Assembly: GCA_019510535.1 (NCBI GenBank)
Contig: JAEKKE010000333.1
Location: 1-9,894 of the forward strand
DNA from: Acidobacteriota bacterium
GTDB taxonomy: Bacteria > Acidobacteriota > Terriglobia > Terriglobales > Acidobacteriaceae
Length of the DNA: 9,894 nt
Direction: 5' to 3'
Shown here: positions 1 to 6,551 of the stretch, in pieces
How positions within the stretch are numbered: position 1 is the stretch's first letter
Layout: every line of letters starts with the position of its first letter
The notes under the pieces: generated by a model
What the model was told of the DNA's origin: nothing
Databases searched by the model: none
The model's input: the letters and a program-made list of their open reading frames with translations, nothing else
Translations under genes and position numbers: made by a program

Positions 1-962
1 AGGATCGGGCCACCGATGCTGCCGCCGGGATAGTAATACTGGGCATCCGGGCGTGCCGTCGGCGATGTGCTGTGCTTGTTCTGCCAGGTATTCGCGTTGA
101 GGATAGCGTTGCGTGTGTACAGATAAGCCTGGCCATGGAAGGCTGCTCCGCCGGACTTGCTGATGACGTTGATAACGACCGGTCCTTGCGCCGCATCGGC
201 CCCGAAGTTGGAGCTCTGGACCTTTACCTCCTGCGTCATATCAGGGTTCACGGTAGCGATCGACCAGCAGGCGCAACCTGGATCAATAATGTTGGCGCCG
301 TCCAGCAGATATGCTGTTCCTCCGCGATAGGGGGCGCCGTTTGTATTCAGACCCACACCGACGGCCGATCCCGAAGATCCCGCGTCGGTGAAGTCGAAGC
401 CGGTACCGTTCCCTGTTCCGGTCGAGGTTGTCGTTACGCCCGGCAACACCTTCAACAGCTCTGAGAAGTTTCGGCTCGCAAGCGGAATCCGCTCAATGTC
501 TTTCGCATCCAGTAAGGCTGAGCGCTCACCCGAGTCCTCGGGCGCAATCGCTTCCGCGCTGCTGTTGATGGTGACGGTCTCCGTCGCCGCTCCCGGCGAC
601 AGCACCAGATTTGGCAACGATCGCGTATCGCCCGGATTCAGAACGACATTCTGTTGCTGATATCCACGAAATCCCTCCGCGGTAATGGCGACGGTGTAGC
701 TTCCGGGAACGATTCCCGCAAAGTTGAAATAGCCTGACGAATTGGTCTCCAGCCGGCGAATTTCGTTCGTGGCGATGTTCGTCAGCACAACGCGGGCCCC
801 GGGAATGATTGCTCCGGTCCCATCCTGCACTGTTCCGGAAAGACTCGACGTCGTTTGCGCCATAAGCCTTCCTGAAAAACCGCTAAGCACAAACAGAAGT
901 GCGAAGAAGATCGCAATACTGCGGCCTGGCCTTGTCGTTTTATTTTGTCTTATCTTCATCAT
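1..962 (-). CDS. TonB-dependent receptor with carboxypeptidase-regulatory-like N-terminal domain (Oar-like), 5' part only
   Basis: This frame is open from an ATG at 962 to the window edge, giving the first 320 residues of a larger outer-membrane protein; Oar-like receptors are usually about 1000 residues or more. A signal peptide is clear: basic residues, a hydrophobic run near 16-28, and likely cleavage after Ala35 (LMA|QTT). Residues 38-122 form a carboxypeptidase-regulatory-like beta-sandwich (SLSGTVQDGTGAIIPGARV, then SGYFNFAGIVPGSYTVAITAEGF). Residues about 150-270 look like the TonB plug (IPLASRNFSELLKVLPGV, YLLDGANI, VINVISKSGG). A second in-frame ATG follows at 959; the first is preferred because GAGGGAG precedes it at SD distance. 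The family imports bulky ligands such as oligosaccharides or siderophores using TonB energy. The co-directional secreted GH31 gene 106 bases upstream suggests a glycan ligand, by inference only. No SusD-like gene is visible. Confidence 0.93.
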   Translation of the reverse strand, partial: MMKIRQNKTTRPGRSIAIFFALLFVLSGFSGRLMAQTTSSLSGTVQDGTGAIIPGARVVLTNIATNEIRRLETNSSGYFNFAGIVPGSYTVAITAEGFRGYQQQNVVLNPGDTRSLPNLVLSPGAATETVTINSSAEAIAPEDSGERSALLDAKDIERIPLASRNFSELLKVLPGVTTTSTGTGNGTGFDFTDAGSSGSAVGVGLNTNGAPYRGGTAYLLDGANIIDPGCACWSIATVNPDMTQEVKVQSSNFGADAAQGPVVINVISKSGGAAFHGQAYLYTRNAILNANTWQNKHSTSPTARPDAQYYYPGGSIGGPI

Positions 963-1003
963 GGACTCCCTCAAAACTGCACTTGATAGGCCTCTTAGAA
1001 AAC

Positions 1004-1030
1004 TCTCTACAACGGAACGATCAGTAGAGA
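1004..1030 (-). repeat. 7-bp perfect inverted repeat between the GH31 and receptor genes
   Basis: TCTCTAC (1004-1010) and GTAGAGA (1024-1030) are exact reverse complements around a 13-base spacer. The repeat lies in the 106-base gap upstream of the receptor gene. In minus-strand RNA the second arm is followed by GUUUUC, so it could act as a weak attenuator. It also overlaps a poor promoter-like pair (TTGTAG, 18 bases, TATCAA, read on the minus strand) and could instead be an operator. A 7-bp match with a long spacer can arise by chance. Confidence 0.3.
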
Positions 1031-1068
1031 TCGCATCGGTGACGCCCTGATAGCGAAGATGCAGCCCT

Positions 1069-3465
1069 TCATGGATGCACCACCTGCACGATGCCCTTTG
1101 CCGGATCGACTGGAATCGACGCATCGCTGGAACTCAAACGCTGTGTACGGTTATCCCAATGCAGCTCGACCACGTGGTGCTTTCCGCTCTCGTAGGCATA
1201 GGTCGTGCCATCGTCGTCATAGAGCGTGAAGTGACCATCTGCTCCGGCATAGACCTTGATACCGGCGATGGTCTGCTTGTCCTGCGTGCTCTCCACCGCG
1301 GAACCCAGCGGAAGAATCGATCCTGCACGCACAAAGACAGGAATGGTGTCGATCGGCGCAGCCACCGTCACCCGCTGACCGCCCTTCAGACACTCATTGG
1401 TCCAGAAGTTGTACCAGGAAGTTCCCGCCGGCAGATATACGCTGCGCGTCGTCGCTCCCTGCTCTGTCACAGGAGCCACCAGCAGCGCGGGGCCGAACAT
1501 GTACTCATCTCCCAGGTCAGCAACATTCGGATCGTTGCCGAAGTCGAGGAAGAGACCGCGCATGAAGGGAGCGCCGGTCAGGTGCGACTGCCATCCCAGC
1601 GAGTACAGATACGGCATCAGCTCGTAACGTAGCCGCAGGTACTTTTCGAGAATCGGCTCGGCCTGCTTGCCATAGCTCCAAACCTCGTTGTGCAGGCGAG
1701 ATCCATGTGCCCGCATGTTGGGCTGGAAGGTTCCGTATTCGAACCAGCGCGTATATAGCTCCGGATAGTCATCGAATCCGCCGACGTTCTCGCGCGCATC
1801 GCTCGGGTCGAGCAGCGGTGCATGCTCCGGCTTGTGCGACTGTGGAAGGTACTGCCATCCGCCGATATCGGTAGACCAATACGGCATGCCACTGGCAACG
1901 AAGTTCAGGCCCGTCGGGATCTGACGGCGCAGGACGTCCCAGCTCGGGGAGATATCGCTCGACCAGAAGATGCCGCCGTTATGCTGCGCTCCCAGATAGC
2001 TGTCACGGGAGAGGATCAGCGCTCGTCCCGGCATATCCTTGCGCATGCCGTTGTAAAAAGCGGCCGTGTGGAACAGCGGATATACATTGAAGAACTGCGT
2101 TCCCGGGCCAACATGGAAGTAGCTGCCGTTCGGCGGAAGGTCAGGCTCCGTCTCGTCTGCCCAGAAAGCATCGAAGCCCTTGGCGACATAGTTCTCTCGC
2201 ACGGTATTCCAGTACCACTGAGCCGCCTCTGGATTGGTGGTGTCGATGTCCGATCCGGCTCGATCGTAGGGCAAGCCGTTCGTCGGGGTTCCGTCGGCCT
2301 GATGCATCAGCCATCCCTTCTGCATCAGCGTGTTGTAGTAGCGGCTCTCGGGAACAAACCTGGGCCAGACGCTGATCATCGTCTGGAAGTGCATCCGGTG
2401 CAACTCACGGTTCATCGCGACAGGGTCCGGCCACTTCGCCAGATCCATATCCATCTGCCCCATTTTGGTGTAGTGAAACCAGTCGATCACCAGGTCATCG
2501 ATCGGCAGATGCCGCTCACGGTATCCCCTGGCTGCCTCCAGTAACTCCTGCTGGCTGGTGTATCGCTGTTTCGACTGGATGTATCCGAACGCCGATTTGG
2601 GTGGCATGGGCGTATCGCCGGTCAACAGGCGGTAACCCTTGTACTGCGCCTCATAGTCGCCGGCGATGATGAAGAAGCTCACCCGCTGGCCGACTTCGCT
2701 CAGGAAGGTGTTCTGGTCGTTGAAGCCAAAGCTGGCCGTGGTACGCGAAGGGTTATCCCAGATGAGTCCATACCCTTTGTTCGTGACCACGAACGGGACG
2801 CAGACGCTCTGCCCGCCAGGCGCGTTGTAGTCATGCGCACAGTGAAGCACATGGCCACGGCGGTCGAGGTAGCCCTCCTGGTTTTGCCCCATGCCGTAGT
2901 CATGCTCGTCAGCGGCGGCGCTAAAGCTGGCGCTTACGGTAAAGAAGGGAGGGTCCGAAGGCCTGCGGTCTGCGTTGAGCCATGCCGTTCCGTCCTTGTA
3001 GTTCGGTACGGCCATGCCCCAGCCTCTCAGATCGACCAGCGGACGGCCGTCCGCGGTAGCAATGTGCAGCCCTACGCCAGGAGCTGATCCGTTGAAGAAC
3101 TTCGCAATGTCTGCATGCGTTCCTGACTCCGCTCTCTTCTGATCTGCAGGCGTTACCTGGATATCCAATGCCTGGGACCGGAAGTGATCTCCGTCTGCTC
3201 CCTGCCGTTGTGTCCACCCATCTGCCGCCGGACGAGCCAGAATGCCGTAGCCCGCCGGAGCGACTGCATCCTGCGGGTTCAAACTCAGGCTGACGCGGAC
3301 GATGTTCGCCGCGTATGGCTCAACCACGACCGTAGCCTCATTGCGATGCAGGACATATTGCGCGTTCGCGGTTCCGGCCGACGCGGCCAGCAACACGGCT
3401 GCTCCCGCTGCCCAGCGGCAGCCTCGTATAAGGTCTCGGACTGGACTCTGTCTGCGAACCAACAC
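1069..3465 (-). CDS. Secreted glycoside hydrolase family 31 enzyme (alpha-xylosidase/alpha-glucosidase type)
   Basis: This is a 798-residue GH31 enzyme, a retaining hydrolase of alpha-linked glucose or xylose at non-reducing ends. A signal peptide ends at ANA|Q (cleavage after residue 35), so it acts in the periplasm or outside the cell. The N-terminal beta-sandwich spans about 36-285 and the TIM barrel about 290-625. The barrel carries the nucleophile motif GFDAFWADETEP (Asp437), the acid/base region FWSSDISPSW (Asp504), YWSTDIGGW (531-537) and RWFEYGTFQPNMRAHG (573-588). The C-terminal beta-domains end in a DUF5110-like stretch (YDDDGTTYAYE). The WADETEP motif and overall form favour the alpha-xylosidase-like branch; no PA14-sized insert is apparent. 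The exact substrate cannot be read from sequence. The start is GTG (3465); an in-frame TTG at 3462 is about as good, since AAAGAGAG lies close upstream. It probably supplies sugars or trimmed oligosaccharides for the receptor encoded downstream. Confidence 0.92.
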   Translation of the reverse strand: MLVRRQSPVRDLIRGCRWAAGAAVLLAASAGTANAQYVLHRNEATVVVEPYAANIVRVSLSLNPQDAVAPAGYGILARPAADGWTQRQGADGDHFRSQALDIQVTPADQKRAESGTHADIAKFFNGSAPGVGLHIATADGRPLVDLRGWGMAVPNYKDGTAWLNADRRPSDPPFFTVSASFSAAADEHDYGMGQNQEGYLDRRGHVLHCAHDYNAPGGQSVCVPFVVTNKGYGLIWDNPSRTTASFGFNDQNTFLSEVGQRVSFFIIAGDYEAQYKGYRLLTGDTPMPPKSAFGYIQSKQRYTSQQELLEAARGYRERHLPIDDLVIDWFHYTKMGQMDMDLAKWPDPVAMNRELHRMHFQTMISVWPRFVPESRYYNTLMQKGWLMHQADGTPTNGLPYDRAGSDIDTTNPEAAQWYWNTVRENYVAKGFDAFWADETEPDLPPNGSYFHVGPGTQFFNVYPLFHTAAFYNGMRKDMPGRALILSRDSYLGAQHNGGIFWSSDISPSWDVLRRQIPTGLNFVASGMPYWSTDIGGWQYLPQSHKPEHAPLLDPSDARENVGGFDDYPELYTRWFEYGTFQPNMRAHGSRLHNEVWSYGKQAEPILEKYLRLRYELMPYLYSLGWQSHLTGAPFMRGLFLDFGNDPNVADLGDEYMFGPALLVAPVTEQGATTRSVYLPAGTSWYNFWTNECLKGGQRVTVAAPIDTIPVFVRAGSILPLGSAVESTQDKQTIAGIKVYAGADGHFTLYDDDGTTYAYESGKHHVVELHWDNRTQRLSSSDASIPVDPAKGIVQVVHP

Positions 3466-3500
3466 ACACTCTCTTTTCTTTTGGTGTCAAAAAATAGGAA

Positions 3501-3580
3501 GATTCAGATGCCGGATCACTACACTTGCCTACAGATACAGCCGACAAGGTGCAATACAGTACCCCGATTCAGGTAACCGG
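3501..3580. repeat. Loose direct repeat in the divergent spacer (GATTCAG...CCGG)
   Basis: GATTCAG-ATG-CCGG starts at 3501 and GATTCAG-GTAA-CCGG starts at 3566, so 11 bases are shared in order with a 3- versus 4-base middle. The copies are 65 bases apart, about six helical turns, between the GH31 gene and the divergent regulator-like gene. This arrangement would suit a DNA-binding protein, but the one-base length difference weakens it and chance is possible. Confidence 0.25.
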
Positions 3581-3602
3581 CCTAAGTCCTTTGAAATCAG
3601 CT

Positions 3603-3637
3603 TTGACAGTCGAAGAAAGGGGGAGGTAGCATACCTC
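3603..3637 (+). promoter_or_regulatory. Candidate promoter overlapped by a GAGGTA-GCA-TACCTC palindrome
   Basis: A perfect -35 hexamer TTGACA lies at 3603-3608. TAGCAT at 3627-3632 is a 4-of-6 match to TATAAT with 18-base spacing. If used, transcription would start near 3639, only about 7 bases before the ATG at 3646, giving an almost leaderless mRNA. An exact palindrome GAGGTA (3623-3628), GCA, TACCTC (3632-3637) covers this -10 box and would be a natural operator. The other reading is that transcription starts further upstream. The GGGAGGT at 3621-3627 would then be a ribosome-binding sequence locked in a hairpin, extendable to 8 pairs with one G-U. That SD-like stretch is unusually far (about 18 bases) from the ATG. 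Confidence 0.45.
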
Positions 3638-3645
3638 TCTGTCCA

Positions 3646-4968
3646 ATGAAATCTGTCCCCCAGGTTGCGGACCCGCACGCGAAAGACCTTCCTCTCCTCG
3701 CCTCAGGTGAGCGGGAGCAGATCTGGGCTGCGGTCCAGGGAATCCTGACAAGCTCTTCCTTCTCTTCTTCTTCGCAGAATCAGGCGCTGTTGCAATACGT
3801 GGTGGAACACAGCATCGCCCGAGATGAAGCTCTGCTGCGGGAGCGTGTGATCGGGAAAGAGGTCTTCCATCGGCCGGCGGATTATGAGCCCGGCGAAGAC
3901 CCGGTCGTCCGCATTCGGGTCGCGGATCTTCGTAAGCGACTGGCCATCTATTACCAGGCAAATCCCTCAGCCAGCCCCCGCATCTCTATCCCTGTCGGCG
4001 GATACCGTGCTGCCTTTGAATTTCTCGCTCCTCCCAAACAGGAAGAAGCTGCGGTTGCTCCGGATGCGGAGATCGTGCCTGCCAGGGCGGAACCCGAACA
4101 GCAGGTTCCAGCACCGATCGTCCAAGTAAGCCCGAGCCCTGCTCGGCGCAATCGACGAGTCATCCTCACGCTCGGCATTGTCTTCGCCGTTGTCCTCGCG
4201 CTACTCGGGATCCGGTTTTACAGCGCTCGTCCCCATGGCGCTGTGCAACAGTTCTGGTCGCCGCTGCTCACTGCAAACTCTCCCGTGCTGCTCTCGGTAG
4301 GAAGCAACGCGGTCTATCGACTCTCAGAGAGTTTTTCGGACAACTATGTTAAGGAGCACCATCTGGAAGCCTCCGGCATGGAGTTCTTCCCCACCCTCGA
4401 TCCCCACCAGACGGTCGGCTCTATTGGTCTACATCCCGCTGCGGACAGTTTCGTGGCTCTCGGCGATGTCGCCGCGGTTGCGGAGATCACGCGAACGCTG
4501 ACCGGCCTTAACAAGCCACAGCAGATTCGCTTCTCGAACGACATCTCCTTCGCCGAGGTCCGCAGCAATCCTACTGTCTCCATCGGCGGCTTCAATAACC
4601 AGATGACGCGGGAGTTCACCAAGAAGCTGCGTTTCACCCTGACCAGCCGTAACCGTATCGACGATCATCTCAACCCCGGCCAGAGCTGGCTGCTCAACGC
4701 CTCCAACGACTCGCACGACACGGAAGACTATGCACTGATTACACGGCTGCTCGTAGGCAACGCTACCGGGCCATTTCTGAGCCTTGCCGGCATGGGGCAA
4801 TATGGCACGCTGGCTGCGACTGACTTTGTCTGCGATGAAGAGTCCCTCAAGAAACTCGCCAGGCTTGCGCCCAGCTGGCAGCACCAGAACCTGCAGGCCG
4901 TGCTCCGTATCAAGGTCGTGGACTATAAGGCGGTCTCGACGGAGATTGTCGCCGTTCACACCTGGTAA
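3646..4968 (+). CDS. Membrane-anchored regulator-like protein with Acidobacteriota-type N-terminal module; function unknown
   Basis: This 440-residue protein has three parts. Residues about 20-127 form a compact, mostly helical, charged module containing LLQYVVEHSI, LRERVIGKEVF, DYEPGEDPVVRIRVADLRKRL and SIPVGGYRAAFEF. I recall this pattern from many uncharacterised Acidobacteriota proteins, where it looks like a DNA-binding or signalling head, but no biochemical role is known to me. A Pro/Ala/Glu-rich linker (128-168) leads to the single membrane helix at about 171-190, preceded by RRNRR (positive-inside). Residues about 194-440 form an extracytoplasmic domain with FWSPLLTANSPVLLSVGS, SIGGFNNQMT and FLSLAGMGQYGTLAATDF. 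No kinase, cyclase or protease motif was found. The topology (head inside, sensor outside, one helix) resembles ToxR/CadC-type one-component regulators, which is analogy only. It is divergent from the GH31/receptor genes, so control of glycan use is a reasonable guess. The start ATG has no well-spaced SD. Confidence 0.75.
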   Translation: MKSVPQVADPHAKDLPLLASGEREQIWAAVQGILTSSSFSSSSQNQALLQYVVEHSIARDEALLRERVIGKEVFHRPADYEPGEDPVVRIRVADLRKRLAIYYQANPSASPRISIPVGGYRAAFEFLAPPKQEEAAVAPDAEIVPARAEPEQQVPAPIVQVSPSPARRNRRVILTLGIVFAVVLALLGIRFYSARPHGAVQQFWSPLLTANSPVLLSVGSNAVYRLSESFSDNYVKEHHLEASGMEFFPTLDPHQTVGSIGLHPAADSFVALGDVAAVAEITRTLTGLNKPQQIRFSNDISFAEVRSNPTVSIGGFNNQMTREFTKKLRFTLTSRNRIDDHLNPGQSWLLNASNDSHDTEDYALITRLLVGNATGPFLSLAGMGQYGTLAATDFVCDEESLKKLARLAPSWQHQNLQAVLRIKVVDYKAVSTEIVAVHTW

Positions 4969-5060
4969 TCATTCTTTCCACACACGGCAATACTGCAGAG
5001 ACACTCTTACGGCAGGCCGATCCTGCTCTCCACCGGCTACGTATACCGTATAGGGGACTT

Positions 5061-6449
5061 TCATGCGACGTAGTCGCAGATCAATACAGTAAGGTCGTCA
5101 TTCTGGTTAGGAGACCATCGCCGGATTGACGCGATAATGTGGTCCGCGGCTTCGGCACAGTTTCGATCTGCAGTATCGCGCACTAACGCGCAAAGGCGAT
5201 CCTTGCCAAACTCTGTCTTCGCAGCATCTTCCGCTTCGAGAATCCCGTCGGTATAAAGGACGAAACGGTCTCCCGGTTGGATGGGAACACTCACGGTCTG
5301 ATACTTTGCAAAGTTGAATGCGGCGAGCATGAGCCCGTTCTCTTCAATTTCGATCGTCGCACCCTGGCGAAGAAGAAGCATTGGAGGATGAGCTGCTGCA
5401 GCATATCGCAGTTCCCGTTCCGCCGCACTCAGGTAGACATATCCGGCCGTAACGAACTGGTTCTGAGTATTGCCACAAAGAACATCATTCATACCACTCA
5501 GAAGCTCTGCGGGTGTACGTGCGTTCTCATGTTGCGTGGTAATGGCGAGTTTAACCATGGAGGCGATCAGCGCTGCGGGAACACCGTGGCCCGACACGTC
5601 AGCAATCAGCAACCCAGCCTCGTTGTCACTTGCGACGACATATTCGTAAAAGTCACCGGCCACCGAGGTCATAGGAACGTACCGGGCGGCAACCTGAAAT
5701 CTTTTCGAAACGGGAAATGAGCCCGGCAGCAATGAGAGTTGGATTCGCTGCGCAATTTCGAGCTCTTTTTGGATGACAGACAACTGCTGTTCTTTTCCGA
5801 GAGCCCGGCGACCTGCAACGATACCCAGGCAAGCGAGCAAAACCACAAAGCCGAAGGGCTCTATGTCGTCATACCGTCCGAAGAACTCGCCCAGATTACC
5901 GTAGAGCGCGCACCCGATAAAGAGTAGAAGTCCTCGTCGAACGAGACGAATATCGTCTTTCTCCGAGTCTGCACGGATAAGCGCAATAGAAACGAGCAGG
6001 AGTGCGATGACAACAAACCCATTATTGATGTTCCAAAAGATCTGCTGAGAGCCGAAGATTAAGCCTGCAAGAGCAAGCGTTGAGGCAATTGGCCAAACAA
6101 TGTTGCATGCGATTCGTCCAGCCCGCCCAAGCAGATTCAGTTCTCGAAAGAAGAAAAAGGCAGGAATAGGAACCAGAAATCCGACTGCGGTATAGATTCG
6201 TTCAAAGACAAAAGGTCGCAGGCCCAGCTCCCAAATAAGCTGATACTTCATCCACAGGCGGCCGCCATAAAGCAGGGCAAGCAGCGCAAACCATAGGAGT
6301 AAGGGATCAAACCGGCGGCGCAACAGCGCGAATAAGCTCGATACCATCCCCACGCTGCTGATGGCCGCTCCCAGAAAAAGGTAGATCTGGGTGTGGTTGA
6401 AGATTCGCAGGACTTCATTTCTTGCGGATTGCGGATCGGGCTGAAACAT
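5061..6449 (-). CDS. Seven-helix membrane PP2C/SpoIIE-type serine/threonine phosphatase
   Basis: The N-terminal half has about seven hydrophobic segments. Counting from the GTG at 6455, they lie near 24-45, 51-66, 88-104, 116-136, 140-160, 174-192 and 199-215. A short helical linker (KEQQLSVIQKELEIAQRIQL, 221-240) and LLPGSFP lead into an RsbU/SpoIIE phosphatase domain. Its metal-binding motifs are intact: VAGDFYEY (Asp268), IADVSGHGVPAAL (Asp286), LYTDGILEAED (Asp403) and NDDLTVLICDY (Asp453/454). The family removes phosphate from Ser/Thr of proteins such as anti-sigma-factor antagonists; no such partner is encoded here. The signal sensed by the membrane part is unknown. The start is ATG 6449 (462 residues) or GTG 6455 (464); neither has a strong SD. 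Base composition is lower than its neighbours: 28 of 60 G+C at 6121-6180 against 39 of 60 at 1801-1860. A strong hairpin separates it from katG upstream, so it is probably transcribed on its own. Confidence 0.9.
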   Translation of the reverse strand: MFQPDPQSARNEVLRIFNHTQIYLFLGAAISSVGMVSSLFALLRRRFDPLLLWFALLALLYGGRLWMKYQLIWELGLRPFVFERIYTAVGFLVPIPAFFFFRELNLLGRAGRIACNIVWPIASTLALAGLIFGSQQIFWNINNGFVVIALLLVSIALIRADSEKDDIRLVRRGLLLFIGCALYGNLGEFFGRYDDIEPFGFVVLLACLGIVAGRRALGKEQQLSVIQKELEIAQRIQLSLLPGSFPVSKRFQVAARYVPMTSVAGDFYEYVVASDNEAGLLIADVSGHGVPAALIASMVKLAITTQHENARTPAELLSGMNDVLCGNTQNQFVTAGYVYLSAAERELRYAAAAHPPMLLLRQGATIEIEENGLMLAAFNFAKYQTVSVPIQPGDRFVLYTDGILEAEDAAKTEFGKDRLCALVRDTADRNCAEAADHIIASIRRWSPNQNDDLTVLICDYVA

Positions 6450-6486
6450 GCGCACATCATCTTATCCGATCCGCGAACGCGCCCAT

Positions 6487-6530
6487 AACGCACTCGACCC
6501 CAACCAGGTCAGGTTGAGGTCGAGCGCGTT
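6487..6530 (-). terminator. Long GC-rich hairpin after katG (likely terminator or mRNA 3' end structure)
   Basis: Arms 6487-6505 and 6512-6530 flank a 6-base loop (AGGTCA on the plus strand). On the plus strand 17 of 19 positions pair, with A-C mismatches at 6492/6525 and 6500/6517. In minus-strand RNA both mismatches become G-U wobbles, so all 19 positions pair. The hairpin begins 21 bases past the katG stop codon and lies before the phosphatase gene start. No U-tract follows, so it may be a non-canonical terminator or a block to 3' exonucleases. Confidence 0.75.
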
Positions 6531-6551
6531 GCGACGAGGCGGTGCTGTTAT

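Noticed and set aside
72..464. Plus-strand open frame opposite the receptor gene
   Set aside because: The minus strand carries an unbroken receptor frame with signal peptide and plug motifs, so this frame is a shadow.
1822..2544. 240-codon plus-strand open frame opposite the GH31 gene
   Set aside because: It lies entirely antisense to a clear GH31 barrel, is rich in Arg/Val/His as expected for a shadow frame in G+C-rich DNA, and has no recognisable motif.
5012..5026. Small hairpin GCAGG-CCGAT-CCTGC between the convergent genes as a terminator
   Set aside because: The stem is only 5 bp with no U-tract on either strand. It is too weak to call, and no other terminator was seen at 4969-5060.
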